A stretch of DNA of 64,000 nucleotides, taken from assembly GCA_020161615.1 (NCBI GenBank), contig JAIUPD010000012.1:62001-126000 (forward strand), in the 5' to 3' direction. Shown in pieces: positions 52,034-62,013 of this stretch. The first letter of the stretch is position 1, and each line of letters begins with the position of its first letter. A program made the translations under genes and the position numbers. The notes under the pieces were generated by a model. It saw only the letters and a program-made list of their open reading frames with translations, made no database searches and was not told the DNA's origin. This stretch comes from Pseudomonadota bacterium (lineage in GTDB: Bacteria; Pseudomonadota; Alphaproteobacteria; Rhodobacterales; Rhodobacteraceae).

Positions 52034-52047
52034 CCCCGCGAGCGGGG
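52034..52047. terminator. Hairpin between marR and lipA
   Basis: CCCCG-CGAG-CGGGG lies inside the wider GGCCCC...GGGGCC pairing in the 187-base gap between convergent marR and lipA. The T-tract is weak on both strands. Nothing else was recognised in the gap. Confidence 0.45.
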
Positions 52048-52063
52048 TGTAGGGGCCAAGGGC

Positions 52064-53008
52064 TCACCCCAGTTTCGCCATCCGGGCGTCCCGCAGGCGG
52101 GCGAAATCGTCGCCGGCGTGGTAGCTGGAGCGGGTCAGGGGGGTGGCCGAGACCATGAGGAAGCCCTTGCCATAGGCCGATTTCTCGTAGCTGGCGAATT
52201 CCTCGGGCGTGACGAACCGCTCCACCGCGTGGTGCTTCGGCGTCGGTTGCAGATACTGGCCGATGGTCAGGAAATCGACATCGGCCGAGCGCATGTCGTC
52301 CATGACCTGCAGGACGCCCTGCCGGTCCTCGCCCAGACCCACCATGATCCCCGACTTGGTGAAGATCGACGGATCCAGCTCCTTCACCCGCTGCAAGAGG
52401 CGCAGCGAGTGGAAATAGCGCGCGCCGGGCCGGACGGTCGGGTAGAGACCGGGCACGGTTTCGAGGTTATGGTTGAAGACATCGGGGCGGGCCGCGACCA
52501 CCACCTCCAGCGCGGAAGCATCGCAACGCAGGAAATCGGGGGTCAGGATCTCGATCGTCGTCTCGGGCGCGCGGTGGCGCACGGCGCGGATCGTCTGGGC
52601 AAAATGCTCGGCCCCGCCATCGGCCACGTCATCGCGGTCGACCGAGGTGATGACCACATGCTTCAGCCCCAGCGTCGCCACGGCATGCGCGACGCGCCCG
52701 GGTTCGAAGGCGTCCAGCGCCTGCGGCTTGCCGGTCGCCACGTTGCAGAAGGTGCAGCCGCGGGTGCAGATCTCGCCCATGATCATCATCGTGGCGTGGC
52801 CCTGCGACCAGCATTCGCCGACATTGGGGCAGCCGGCCTCTTCGCAGACGGTGGACAGGCGGTTCTCGCGGATGATCTCGCGCGTCTGGTTGTAGCCGGC
52901 GCCGCCCGGGGCCTTGACGCGGATCCAGGCGGGTTTCTTCGGCTGCGCGTTATCCGGGCGATGCGCCTTTTCGGGGTGACGCTGGTCGGGCAGCTTGAGG
53001 TCGCGCAT
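52064..53008 (-). CDS. lipA: Lipoyl synthase
   Basis: This is a 314-residue radical-SAM enzyme. It has the auxiliary cluster cysteines in [12 protein letters not shown], the radical-SAM CxxxCxxC in [10 protein letters not shown], and the C-terminal conserved RSSYHAGD arginine-serine motif. It inserts two sulfurs into octanoyl groups of E2 subunits. The sequence is complete. A 154-base leader separates it from the peroxiredoxin stop region. Confidence 0.97.
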   Translation of the reverse strand: MRDLKLPDQRHPEKAHRPDNAQPKKPAWIRVKAPGGAGYNQTREIIRENRLSTVCEEAGCPNVGECWSQGHATMMIMGEICTRGCTFCNVATGKPQALDAFEPGRVAHAVATLGLKHVVITSVDRDDVADGGAEHFAQTIRAVRHRAPETTIEILTPDFLRCDASALEVVVAARPDVFNHNLETVPGLYPTVRPGARYFHSLRLLQRVKELDPSIFTKSGIMVGLGEDRQGVLQVMDDMRSADVDFLTIGQYLQPTPKHHAVERFVTPEEFASYEKSAYGKGFLMVSATPLTRSSYHAGDDFARLRDARMAKLG

Positions 53009-53117
53009 CGGGTCCTCCCCTGGCGGATGGCTGGGATTTATCTAGGCAAATTCCCGCCGGAAAGCAACAAAGCCGCTGCCGTGCCGCCATGCGCGGCTTG
53101 CATGGCAGCACGCAAAA

Positions 53118-53140
53118 GGGCCGGTCGCGCGGACCGGCCC
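53118..53140 (-). terminator. Intrinsic terminator of the peroxiredoxin gene
   Basis: Stem GGGCCGGTC/GACCGGCCC with a 5-base loop, followed on the minus strand by TTTTGCG, lies 22 bases beyond the peroxiredoxin stop. Confidence 0.75.
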
Positions 53141-53162
53141 CTTGCTGCGCGTCGTACCGAGG

Positions 53163-53711
<549 letters not shown>

Positions 53712-53864
53712 GATCTTGTTTTCCTTGAGGGTTCACGGGAATCGGACCGCAATGGCCCTTGCGCCCATGTCGCCCTCCGGGAAAGATTCTGCAACCGCAA
53801 AAGCGTCGCATGCGGCGTCGCGGCGACTTGTCGCCCGGGCGTGGTGGGAAAAGCGGCGCGCTGC

Positions 53865-55049
53865 CTAGCGGCCCAGCATCCGCATGCCCTCGGTCAGGCC
53901 TTCCAGCGTCATCGGCACCATCTGTTCCTCGAAGATCTCGTTGATCAGGCGGATGGAATGCGAATGGGTCCAGTAGTGTTTCGGCGTCGGGTTGATCCAG
54001 AGGTGATGCGCCCAATGCTCGCGCGCCCGGTTCAGCCAGGTGGCGCCGGATTCGTCGTTCCAATGCTCGTTGGCGCCGCCCGCATGCATCACCTCATAGG
54101 GCGACATATTGGCGTCGCCGACGAAGATGCATTTGTAATCGGGACCATAGGTGCGCAGCACCTCCCAAGTGGGGGTGCGGGCGTCCCAACGGCGGTGGTT
54201 GTCCTTCCAGACGAATTCGTACAGGCAATTGTGGAAGTAGAAATGTTTGAGGTGCTTGAACTCGGCCCGGGCCGCGCTGAACAGCTCCTCGACCACCTTC
54301 ACATAGGGGTCCATCGACCCGCCTACGTCCAGAAACAGCAGCACTTTCACCGCGTTGCGCCGCTCAGGCCGGGTTTTCACATCCAGCCAGCCCTGTTCGG
54401 CCGTGGCGCGGATCGTGCCGTCCAGATCCAGCTCCTGCTCGGCCCCGTCGCGGGCCCAGTTCCTGAGCCGCTTCAGCGCCACCTTGATGTTGCGGGTGCC
54501 GAGTTCGACGGAATCGTCGAGGTTGCGGAATTCGCGCTTGTCCCAGACCTTGACCGCGCGGCCGTTGCGGCCCTCTTTCTGGCCGACGCGCACCCCTTCG
54601 GGGTTGTAGCCATAGGCGCCGAAGGGCGAGGTCCCGGCCGTGCCGATCCATTTGTTGCCGCCCTGGTGGCGGCCCTTCTGTTCCTCAAGCCGCTGGCGCA
54701 GCGTCTCCATCAGCTTGTCGAACCCGCCGAGCGCCTCGATCTGCGCGCGCTCTTCCTCGGTCAGGTGCTTCTCGGCCATCTTGGTCAGCCAGTCGTCCGG
54801 CAGGTCGATGGCGTCCAGCACCGCCTCGGGCGTCAGCGCCTCCAGCCCCTTGAAGGCGGCGGCGAAGGCGCGGTCGAAACGGTCGATGTGCTTCTCGTCC
54901 TTCACCATGGTGGTGCGGGCGAGGTAGTAGAAGCCCTCAGGGTCGAACTGCGCCAGCCCCGCCTTCAGCGCCTCCAGAAACCCCAGATATTCCCGCAGGG
55001 TCACGGGAACGGCATGCTGGCGAAGCTGATCGAGGAAGGGGCGAAACAT
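53865..55049 (-). CDS. CoxE-like VWA-domain protein (second copy)
   Basis: The 394-residue protein has an N-terminal helical region, a basic GTSPFGAYGYNPEGVRVG segment and a VWA domain with MIDAS residues in LLFLDVGGSMDPY and CIFVGDANMSPYEV. This group usually pairs with a MoxR ATPase, but none is adjacent here. It differs from the coxE-type protein at 39786 in both length and N-terminus. Its start overlaps by one base the stop of the small membrane protein upstream. Confidence 0.85.
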   Translation of the reverse strand: MFRPFLDQLRQHAVPVTLREYLGFLEALKAGLAQFDPEGFYYLARTTMVKDEKHIDRFDRAFAAAFKGLEALTPEAVLDAIDLPDDWLTKMAEKHLTEEERAQIEALGGFDKLMETLRQRLEEQKGRHQGGNKWIGTAGTSPFGAYGYNPEGVRVGQKEGRNGRAVKVWDKREFRNLDDSVELGTRNIKVALKRLRNWARDGAEQELDLDGTIRATAEQGWLDVKTRPERRNAVKVLLFLDVGGSMDPYVKVVEELFSAARAEFKHLKHFYFHNCLYEFVWKDNHRRWDARTPTWEVLRTYGPDYKCIFVGDANMSPYEVMHAGGANEHWNDESGATWLNRAREHWAHHLWINPTPKHYWTHSHSIRLINEIFEEQMVPMTLEGLTEGMRMLGR

Positions 55050-55213
55050 CAGGCGATCCAGTCGATCCCCACGGCGAGCGCGGTGGCGATCAGCGCGCCG
55101 ATGATGCCCCAGACCGCCGCGTATTGCGCGATGTCGAAGCCCGAGCCGCCGTGACGGCGGGCCGAGAGCCCGCCCCAGAGCGCGCCGATGACGAAACCCG
55201 CGATGATGACCAT
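55049..55213 (-). CDS. Small membrane protein, 54 aa
   Basis: A 54-codon ORF (MVIIAGFVIGALWGGLSARR...) has two hydrophobic segments separated by a charged RRHGGSGFD loop, ending AVGIDWIA. The stop overlaps the start of the VWA gene as TGATG, strongly suggesting co-translation. The ATG at 55213 follows GGGGCAATC, a weak ribosome site. Similar small membrane proteins beside VWA genes are known in this family, but I do not know a function. Confidence 0.6.
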   Translation of the reverse strand: MVIIAGFVIGALWGGLSARRHGGSGFDIAQYAAVWGIIGALIATALAVGIDWIA

Positions 55214-55235
55214 GATTGCCCCTGTTCCGGCGCCC

Positions 55236-56615
55236 TTACAACCGGGCCAGACGCTGGGCCGCGTTGCCGATCCGGGCGATTTCCTCGTACCGGGCCTGCG
55301 CTGCAGCCTCGGAGCCGAAGCCATAGCGCGCGGCGGGCATCGAGTCGAGCCTCAGCCGGTCGCCTTCGGCTGTGTTGCCGAGCTGCGTCTCGGCCTCGGA
55401 GCGGATGAAACCCAGCGAGGCGAGGAAGGCCGCGTTCTCGGTCCGCTCGGCGAAGGGGCGGGCCTGTTCGGTCAGATCCAGCGCCATCTGCGTCTGGCCG
55501 GTGGCCAAAGCCTGCACCGCCAGATGCATGTCGATATGCGCCGCGTGAACCTCGCCCCCCGGGGTGCGACGATAGATCTCGGCCGCGGTCAGCAACTGGT
55601 CCAGCGCCGATTCCCCGCGGTCGCGGGGCGCGAGGCGGGCGTTCAGCATCAGGCTCAGCGCCAGCCGCGTGTCGGTCCAGCCCTGCGCCCGGGCCATGGC
55701 CAGCGCTGTCTCGGCCCCCTCCCGGCGCTGCATCAGCCCGCCGTCCGAAGAGAGCGCCTGCTCGATGGCCAGCTGCCAGGCGCGCGGCGTCTCGCCCGCG
55801 GGCGTGCCGCCGCGGCCACGGCCGTCCGGGTTCATCCGGTTGAAGAGCGTCGGCAGCCGCGCCGCCACCTGCTCGCGCGTCATGCCGGGCGTGAGTTCCG
55901 GCGCGTTCCAGACCCTGAGGATCAGCATGTCGAAGCCGGTCAGCGTGGTCTGGAAATTGTCGTCGTTGAAGATCGAATCCGCCAGCCGGAACAGGTCATT
56001 AAGCGGCCCCAGCGCCTGCCCGATCTCCTCGTGCAGGCAGTCGCGGATTTCTTGCGGGGTGGTGTCATCGGGGATGAAGACCGCGGCACTGGTGCGCTGC
56101 ACCACGCGGGTCCAGTCGATCGACAGGCTCCGGCGGTTGGCCACGAATTCCTGCCAGTTGGTGACATTCGGCACCACGAAACAGGCGGCCGCGGGGACCA
56201 CGGCCTGCATCTGGCGGCGCGGCAGGAATTCGACGGTGATCGTGTTCGCCCCCTCGGGCGCCGTGCCGGCCCGGGCGATGTCGATGGCGGCCTCGGTGTG
56301 AAGCCGCCCGATCAGCCGGTCGAGGTCGGCCACCGCGGTGGCGGGCAGGGCGCCGCGGGTCACCACGGTGACCGGCCCATCGAAGCGCGAAAAGGCCGGG
56401 ATCGCGCGCCCGCTCTCCATCGCGAAGCCGAGTTCGAGGAAATCGGCCACCATCTCCTGGTTCGAGCGTCCGGGCGGCAGGGGATCGATGGCGCCGGGGC
56501 GATAGATCGCCAGGGGCTGCGCGGCGCCCAGGTTCGATTCCAGCCGCGCGACCTCGGTCGTCGGAACGCAAGCGGTTAGGGCCATCCCGGCGAGGGCGAT
56601 GAGCGGGGCCTTCAT
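55236..56615 (-). CDS. DUF2927-domain lipoprotein
   Basis: The 459-residue protein starts [18 protein letters not shown] with the lipobox LTAC, so it is probably a lipid-anchored periplasmic protein. The DUF2927 part includes [31 protein letters not shown], resembling a zinc-peptidase-like region. The C-terminal third is helical with TPR-like alanine-rich repeats ([29 protein letters not shown]). Function unknown. It overlaps dusA by four bases upstream. Confidence 0.85.
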   Translation of the reverse strand: MKAPLIALAGMALTACVPTTEVARLESNLGAAQPLAIYRPGAIDPLPPGRSNQEMVADFLELGFAMESGRAIPAFSRFDGPVTVVTRGALPATAVADLDRLIGRLHTEAAIDIARAGTAPEGANTITVEFLPRRQMQAVVPAAACFVVPNVTNWQEFVANRRSLSIDWTRVVQRTSAAVFIPDDTTPQEIRDCLHEEIGQALGPLNDLFRLADSIFNDDNFQTTLTGFDMLILRVWNAPELTPGMTREQVAARLPTLFNRMNPDGRGRGGTPAGETPRAWQLAIEQALSSDGGLMQRREGAETALAMARAQGWTDTRLALSLMLNARLAPRDRGESALDQLLTAAEIYRRTPGGEVHAAHIDMHLAVQALATGQTQMALDLTEQARPFAERTENAAFLASLGFIRSEAETQLGNTAEGDRLRLDSMPAARYGFGSEAAAQARYEEIARIGNAAQRLARL

Positions 56616-57595
56616 GCCGCCTGCCTTTCCATAAGTCCGGCGACCAACGCCCGGTAATCGCCGAGGGTTCCGTTCGGCATCTCGCTCAGCGCACGCCGCC
56701 AGTGCCGCGCGCCGGGTTGCCCGGCGAAAAGTCCCAGCAGATGCCGCGTGACGCCGATCAGCCGCCCGCCGCGCGCCAGATGCGCGGCGATGACGTCTTC
56801 CATCCCGGCGGCGATGTCCAGCGGATCAGCCTCAGGCGCGCGGTCCCTGAAGATCAGGCGATCCGCCGCGCCCAGGATCTCGGCCGGCCGGTGATAGGCG
56901 GCGCGCCCGATCATGACGCCCGCGACGCCCCGCGCCAGCAGCGTCTCGGCCTCGTCCAGCGTGCCGATCCCGCCATTGACACAGATCTCAAGCTCCGGGA
57001 AGGCCGGGATCATCCGCGCCACCAGATCGTAGTCGAGGGGCGGCACTTCGCGGTTTTCCTTGGGCGAAAGTCCCTGCAGCCAGGCTTTCCGCGCATGCAC
57101 GGTGACGCGCCGGATGCCCGCGTCCCGCGCCGCCTGCAGAAGGGCCGGCAGCGCCTCCTCCGGGTTCTGGTCATCCACGCCGATGCGGCATTTGACGGTG
57201 ACCTCGACCGCGCTCGCCCCGCGCATCGCCGCCAGACATTCGCCCACCAGCCCGGGCGTCTTCATCAGCACGGCGCCGAAACAGCCCGATTGCACCCGGT
57301 CCGAGGGGCAGCCCACATTGAGGTTGATCTCTGCATAGCCCGCCTCGGCCCCCAGCCGCGCGGCCTCGGCCAGTTCCGCGGGGTCCGAGCCGCCCAGTTG
57401 CAGCGCCACGGGCTGCTCGGCGGGGTCGAACCGCAGAAGGTGCAGCGCGCCGCCCCGGATCAGCGCGGCCGAGGTGACCATTTCGGTATAGAGCAGCGCA
57501 TGCCGCGACAGCCGCCGGTGGAACTGGCGGCAGGCGGAATCGGTCCAGTCGAGCATGGGCGCAACGGAAAGGCGCCAGGCGGGGGGAGTCGTCAC
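56612..57595 (-). CDS. dusA: tRNA dihydrouridine synthase A
   Basis: The 327-residue flavoenzyme has the DusA opening [18 protein letters not shown], then [29 protein letters not shown], and [21 protein letters not shown] with the catalytic cysteine, then CRIGVDDQ. It reduces uridine 20/20a in the D-loop of tRNA. The stop overlaps the DUF2927 start by four bases. Confidence 0.94.
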   Translation of the reverse strand: MTTPPAWRLSVAPMLDWTDSACRQFHRRLSRHALLYTEMVTSAALIRGGALHLLRFDPAEQPVALQLGGSDPAELAEAARLGAEAGYAEINLNVGCPSDRVQSGCFGAVLMKTPGLVGECLAAMRGASAVEVTVKCRIGVDDQNPEEALPALLQAARDAGIRRVTVHARKAWLQGLSPKENREVPPLDYDLVARMIPAFPELEICVNGGIGTLDEAETLLARGVAGVMIGRAAYHRPAEILGAADRLIFRDRAPEADPLDIAAGMEDVIAAHLARGGRLIGVTRHLLGLFAGQPGARHWRRALSEMPNGTLGDYRALVAGLMERQAA

Positions 57596-57772
57596 TCAAT
57601 CACCGGTCTTGATTTGACGGGAAGCATAGCCGAGCCCGGCGGCGAGGTCCACAAAGCGCGGGCGCCTGCCGCGCTGCCTCGCGGATCTTTGCGCGGCCGG
57701 GCTGCGACCGTGCCGCTTCTTGACATCGCGCCGCCCGCGCCCCATCCCGGCCGAAACCCAGGAGGAACGCCC

Positions 57773-58816
57773 GTGACCGACGCATCCGCCCCGACCAAGA
57801 CGATCCTGCGCGCGCTGAAGGGCGAGACCCAGGCCGTCCCGCCCGTCTGGATGATGCGCCAGGCCGGGCGCTATCTGCCGGAATACCGCGCGACCCGGGC
57901 CCAGGCAGGGGATTTCCTGTCGCTGTGTTACAATTCCGAACTCGCCGCCGAGGTGACCTTGCAACCGATCCGCCGTTACGGCTTCGACGCGGCGATCCTC
58001 TTTGCCGATATCCTGCTGATCGGCCAAGCGCTGGGGGTGAAACTCTGGTTCGCCGAGGGCGAGGGCCCGCGGATGGAGACGGTGACCGATGGCGCGGGCG
58101 TCGCCGCCCTGCGCCCTGCGGCCGAGGTGCACGAGACGCTGGCGCCGATCTACGAAACCTTGAAGATCCTGACCCGGGAACTGCCGCGCGAAACGACGCT
58201 CATCGGCTTCGCCGGCGCCCCCTGGACTGTCGCCACCTATCTGGTCGCCGGGCGCGGCACCAAGGACCAGGGCCCGGCGCATGACTTCATCGCCCGCGAT
58301 CGCGCCGGTTTCGCCGCGCTGATCTCGGTGCTGGAGGCGGCGACGGTCGAATATCTCTCGGCTCAGGTCGAGGCCGGGGCCGAGGTGGTCAAGCTCTTCG
58401 ACAGCTGGGCGGGCAGCCTCAAGGGGCAGGATTTCGACGATTTCGCCCTGAAACCCGCCGCGCGCATCATCGCCGCCCTGAAAGCCCGCCACCCGGGCCT
58501 GCCGGTCATCGCCTTCCCGCGCGAGGCGGGCGAGCGCTACGTCGGCTTCGCCCGGGCCACCGGGGCCGATTGCGTGGCGCTCGACAATTCGGTCAGCGCC
58601 GATTGGGCGGCCGAGCATGTGCAGAAGGACGGCTGCGTGCAGGGCAATCTCGCGCCGCATCACATGGTCGAGGGCGGCGCGGCGCTGACCGCCGAGACGA
58701 AGCGCATCGTCAAGGCTTTCTCCAATGGCCCGCATATCTTCAATCTCGGCCACGGCATCACGCCCGATGCCAATCCCGACAACGTGCAACGGATGATCGA
58801 CGCGATCCGCGGCTGA
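57773..58816 (+). CDS. hemE: Uroporphyrinogen decarboxylase
   Basis: The 347-residue enzyme begins at GTG 57773, 8 bases after a perfect AGGAGGA ribosome site. It has [53 protein letters not shown] and [16 protein letters not shown] motifs, all diagnostic of HemE. It catalyses decarboxylation of uroporphyrinogen III to coproporphyrinogen III in haem and chlorophyll synthesis. It is divergent from dusA with a 177-base intergenic region. Confidence 0.97.
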   Translation: MTDASAPTKTILRALKGETQAVPPVWMMRQAGRYLPEYRATRAQAGDFLSLCYNSELAAEVTLQPIRRYGFDAAILFADILLIGQALGVKLWFAEGEGPRMETVTDGAGVAALRPAAEVHETLAPIYETLKILTRELPRETTLIGFAGAPWTVATYLVAGRGTKDQGPAHDFIARDRAGFAALISVLEAATVEYLSAQVEAGAEVVKLFDSWAGSLKGQDFDDFALKPAARIIAALKARHPGLPVIAFPREAGERYVGFARATGADCVALDNSVSADWAAEHVQKDGCVQGNLAPHHMVEGGAALTAETKRIVKAFSNGPHIFNLGHGITPDANPDNVQRMIDAIRG

Positions 58817-58847
58817 TTTCATTCTGCGAAAAATACGCAGGGGGGTT

Positions 58848-58901
58848 CTCAGGGGGAGCCTGCTCCCCCTGAGCGGGGGGTGCGGGGGGCTGGCCCCCCG
58901 C
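58848..58901. terminator. Double-hairpin terminator between hemE and the MBL gene
   Basis: A perfect stem CTCAGGGGGAG/CTCCCCCTGAG with 4-base loop (58848-58873) is followed by GCGGGGGG-CTGG-CCCCCCGC (58882-58901) and TTTCT. The element serves the convergent hemE and metallo-beta-lactamase genes. Confidence 0.82.
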
Positions 58902-58909
58902 TTTCTCCT

Positions 58910-59743
58910 CTACGGCCGCTCCAGCCGATAGCCGCTGCCATCCCGCACCGCGACATGGAAGGCCGGGCGCAGGTAATGCCCGCCGGTAAACAGCGCCCCA
59001 TCCGTGGCCAACTCGTCCAGCAGCCGCTTCCGCGTCTCCCGGGCGGTGTCCATGTCCATGTCGAAGGCGATGCCGATCTCGGGGTCGATGGCCTGCAGGG
59101 CGGGCGCGTGGATGATGTCGCCGCCGTGAATGAGTTGCGCCCCTCCGCTCGACAACCGCCAGCCGCCGTGTCCGGGCGTGTGCCCGGCCAGCGGCATGGC
59201 GGTCAGGCCCGGCGCGATCTCGTCCTCGGGGCCGATCAACCGCAGCCGGTCGCCATAGGCCGCCAGCACCGCCCGGGCGAGCTGCGCCCAGCCGGGGATC
59301 GGGTCGGGCATGGCGGCAGTCCGGCTTTCGTCCGACCAGAAGGCCTGCTCGGCGCGGGTCACGACCAGCTCGGCGCCGGGAAAGACCGCCTGGCCCCCGG
59401 GCGTGATCATGCCCGCGATATGGTCGGGGTGCAGATGGGTGGCGAAGAGCACGTCCACCTCCCCGGGGGCGACCCCCGCCTCGGCCATGGCCTGGGGCAG
59501 GAAGCCGCAGGTCGGCCCGAACAGGTCGCGCGGGCCCGCGTCGCACAGCACGGTCCGGCCGCCGTTGCGAATGAGCACCGCATTGAAATTAGTGGCGATT
59601 TTCTCGATGCCCTGTCGCTCCAGCAGCGTGTCGATATGCTCGGGCCGGGTGGCCGGGAACAGCGCGGCGCCGAAATCGGTGCTGCCGTCGGTCAGGACGG
59701 TGACGGCGGCCTCGCCGATGGTGCGGGTTGCAATGCGGCTCAT
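58910..59743 (-). CDS. Metallo-beta-lactamase-fold hydrolase
   Basis: The 277-residue protein carries the MBL metal motif HLHPDH (in LFATHLHPDHIAG), the second-shell AGHTPGHGG segment and HGGDIIH with a metal-bridging aspartate. The family includes lactonases, methyl-parathion-hydrolase-like and quorum-quenching enzymes, so the substrate cannot be named. The ATG at 59743 follows AGAGGAGGACC. It is divergent from the ArsR-fusion gene at 59869 and could be its target. Confidence 0.86.
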   Translation of the reverse strand: MSRIATRTIGEAAVTVLTDGSTDFGAALFPATRPEHIDTLLERQGIEKIATNFNAVLIRNGGRTVLCDAGPRDLFGPTCGFLPQAMAEAGVAPGEVDVLFATHLHPDHIAGMITPGGQAVFPGAELVVTRAEQAFWSDESRTAAMPDPIPGWAQLARAVLAAYGDRLRLIGPEDEIAPGLTAMPLAGHTPGHGGWRLSSGGAQLIHGGDIIHAPALQAIDPEIGIAFDMDMDTARETRKRLLDELATDGALFTGGHYLRPAFHVAVRDGSGYRLERP

Positions 59744-59868
59744 GGGGTCCTCCTCTGTTCGGGCCAAGCTAGCATGGCGTGGCAAACGGGCAACCGCCGC
59801 CTGGCCGTTTCGGGCGTCTTTGCGCCCGCGGCTTGTGGCAAATGCTGCAGTGCAGTAATTCGGAGATC

Positions 59869-60657
59869 ATGGAACATGACGCCGATCTCGTCGCCGCTTT
59901 CGCCGCGCTCGCCCATCCGCAGCGCCTGGCCGTGCTGCGGCTTCTGATGCGGCATTATCCGCGCCGGGTGGCGGCGGGCGAGATCGGGGCGGTGCTGCGG
60001 CTGAAGCCCTCGACCCTCTCGGGCTATCTGGCGCAGCTTCAGGAGGCGGGGCTGGTTACACAGGAGCGTCGGGCGACCTCGCTCCTCTACGCCGCTTCGG
60101 TCGAGGGGGCGACGGCGCTGAACGAGGGCTGGATCGGCGCGCTTTGCGGCGGGCGCGGCTGGCCGGGGGCGGGGGCGCCGGGCAAGCGGGTGCGCAACGT
60201 GCTGTTTCTGGGGCAGGGCAACGCCGGTCCCTCGCTGATTGCCGAGGCGCTGCTGCGCGCCGCGGCGGGCGAGGCGGTCGAGGCGTTTTCCGCGGGCCTC
60301 GCCCCCGCGGCATCGGTTGACGAGTCGCTCATCGCCTTCCTCGCCGGTCGCGGGCACGACACCGGCCCCCTCTGGGCCAAGCCCCTGGGCACCTGGCTGG
60401 GCGACGGGGCGCCGCCCTTCGACATCGTGGTCACGCTGGGCGACCGCGCGGCCTCGCGCGCGCCGGATTGGAGCGGTGCGCCGCATCGCGCCGCCTGGCG
60501 GCTTGCCCACGACCAGACCCTTGCGGCCCTGCACGACGATCTGGCGCAGCGCATCGCCGCGCTGGCGCGGCTCGATCTGGCGGTAACGCCCCCCGGCCGC
60601 GTGCAGGACGTGCTCGACGCGATGGCCGAGCCGCTCGGGGAACAGCCGTCCCCTTGA
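59869..60657 (+). CDS. ArsR-type regulator fused to a catalytically dead arsenate reductase/LMW phosphatase-like domain
   Basis: The 262-residue protein has an N-terminal winged-helix HTH of ArsR type (about residues 6-78: LAHPQRLAVLRLL, AVLRLKPSTLSGYLAQLQEAGLV). A C-terminal domain (about 105-255) has the fold markers of low-molecular-weight phosphatase/ArsC: RVRNVLFLGQGN, EALLRAAAG, AFSAGLAP and DIVVTLGDRA. The catalytic CX5R loop is lost. The cysteine position is G115 and the arginine position is P121, and the second cysteine expected in VTVCD is also glycine. ArsR cysteines for arsenite binding are missing too. The start at 59869 has GGAG closely upstream; an alternative start exists at 59779. 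Confidence 0.78.
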   Translation: MEHDADLVAAFAALAHPQRLAVLRLLMRHYPRRVAAGEIGAVLRLKPSTLSGYLAQLQEAGLVTQERRATSLLYAASVEGATALNEGWIGALCGGRGWPGAGAPGKRVRNVLFLGQGNAGPSLIAEALLRAAAGEAVEAFSAGLAPAASVDESLIAFLAGRGHDTGPLWAKPLGTWLGDGAPPFDIVVTLGDRAASRAPDWSGAPHRAAWRLAHDQTLAALHDDLAQRIAALARLDLAVTPPGRVQDVLDAMAEPLGEQPSP

Positions 60658-60667
60658 CCTGAATCAA
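60654..60667 (+). promoter_or_regulatory. FnrL/FNR-type site upstream of the AhpD-like gene
   Basis: TTGA-CCTGAA-TCAA matches the FNR pattern TTGA-N6-TCAA perfectly. It overlaps the stop codon of the ArsR-fusion gene and lies 57 bases before the ATG at 60725. A good -10 box at the expected distance is not visible, so the regulatory assignment is moderate. Confidence 0.6.
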
Positions 60668-60724
60668 GGAGGGGGATTTCGGCCCATGGCATCCCGGTCT
60701 TTCGCATGCACGAAAGGGAATGTC

Positions 60725-61060
60725 ATGGATGCCAAAGCCGATCTCGTCGCCATCAAGGACCGCTCGCGGGCGCTGATCAAGGCGGTCAACGCGCCGATGA
60801 AGGGCTTCGGCCAGCTCAGCGCCGCGGTGAAAGAGCCGGGCGCGCTGTCGACCAAGGAAAAGGAATTCGTGGCCATCGGCATCGCCGTGGTGCAGGGCTG
60901 CGACGATTGCGTGGCGTTCCATATCGAGGTGCTGCAGAAGCTCGGCGCCAGCCGCGAGGAATTCGCCGAGGTTCTGGGCATGTGCCTGCAGATGGGCGGC
61001 GGCCCGGTGGTCATGAACGCGGGCCGCGCGCTGGCGGTCTGGGACCAGCTCGCCGCCTGA
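60725..61060 (+). CDS. AhpD-like carboxymuconolactone decarboxylase-family protein
   Basis: The 111-residue protein has the AhpD-type redox motif CDDC in VVQGCDDCVAFHIEVLQKLGA, with the following histidine conserved. This motif gives alkylhydroperoxidase activity in the family. The ATG at 60725 was preferred to 60686, which has no ribosome site and lies near the putative promoter. An FNR-type box upstream suggests regulation by oxygen. It is 67 bases after the ArsR-fusion stop. Confidence 0.83.
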   Translation: MDAKADLVAIKDRSRALIKAVNAPMKGFGQLSAAVKEPGALSTKEKEFVAIGIAVVQGCDDCVAFHIEVLQKLGASREEFAEVLGMCLQMGGGPVVMNAGRALAVWDQLAA

Positions 61061-61079
61061 TCCTCGGTGCCACGACAGT

Positions 61080-61101
61080 GGCCCCCGTCACCTCGGGGGC
61101 C
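61080..61101. terminator. Intrinsic terminator after the AhpD-like gene
   Basis: Stem GGCCCCCG/CGGGGGCC with a 6-base loop, between the convergent AhpD-like gene and ppk2; it ends in GTTCG without a long T-tract. Confidence 0.65.
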
Positions 61102-61110
61102 GTTCGCGTG

Positions 61111-62013
61111 TCAGAACTCGGTGTGTTTCATCACGTGCCGGGCACGGCCGACGATCAGGGGATCGGGCTGGCCCACGACCTCGGGATCCTTGCCGGGATA
61201 GTCCAGCGAGGCCAGGAAATGCTTCATGCAATTCAGCCGGGCGCGCTTCTTGTCCTTGGACTTGACGATGGTCCAGGGCGCATCGGCCGTGTCGGTGTAG
61301 AAGAACATCGCCTCCTTGGCGGCGGTGTATTCATCCCACAGGCCAAGCGAGGCCTTGTCGATGGGCGAGAGTTTCCAGCGCTTCAGCGGATCGGTCTCGC
61401 GTTCCTGGAACCGGCGGCGCTGTTCGTCCGGCGTCACCGAGAACCAGTATTTGTACAGCCTGATGCCCGACCGGACCAGCATCCGCTCCAGATCCGGCGC
61501 CTGGCGCATGAATTCGAGGTATTCCTCGGGCGTGCAGAAACCCATGACCCGTTCGACGCCTGCGCGGTTGTACCAGGAGCGGTCATAGAACACCATTTCG
61601 CCCGCCGTCGGCAGATGCGCGATGTAGCGCTGGAAATACCATTGCCCGCGCTCGGCTTCCGACGGTTTGTTCAGCGCCACGACCCGGGCAAACCGCGGGT
61701 TCAGATGTTCGGTGAAGCGCTTGATCGTGCCGCCCTTGCCGGCGGCATCGCGCCCCTCGAAGAGGATGACGAACTTCTGCCCGGTCTCCTGCGCCCAGAG
61801 CTGAACCTTCAGCAATTCGGCCTGGAGCTTGGCTTTTTCCAGCTCATAGGGACGGCGGGCCAGCCGGTGCGGATAGGGATAATGCGCGCTTTCAAAGGCC
61901 GCCTGCAGCGCCGCTCCGGTCAGCGGGGCCGCAGAGGAGGCGGCGGTTTGGGGCGCCTCGGCGGAGGACGGCGCGGTTTCGGGAGCGGGCGTCGGGGTGG
62001 CGAGATCGTCCAT
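61111..62013 (-). CDS. ppk2: Polyphosphate kinase 2
   Basis: The 300-residue protein has the PPK2 Walker A GRDAAGKGG, the lid-type DRSWYNRAGVERVMGF and SKDKKRARLNCMKHFL segments. It transfers phosphate between polyphosphate and nucleoside diphosphates. The ATG at 62013 has GGAG nearby; a TTG at 62025 is possible. The first 40 residues are a low-complexity Ala/Pro/Thr tail. Only one PPK2 domain is present. Confidence 0.94.
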   Translation of the reverse strand: MDDLATPTPAPETAPSSAEAPQTAASSAAPLTGAALQAAFESAHYPYPHRLARRPYELEKAKLQAELLKVQLWAQETGQKFVILFEGRDAAGKGGTIKRFTEHLNPRFARVVALNKPSEAERGQWYFQRYIAHLPTAGEMVFYDRSWYNRAGVERVMGFCTPEEYLEFMRQAPDLERMLVRSGIRLYKYWFSVTPDEQRRRFQERETDPLKRWKLSPIDKASLGLWDEYTAAKEAMFFYTDTADAPWTIVKSKDKKRARLNCMKHFLASLDYPGKDPEVVGQPDPLIVGRARHVMKHTEF

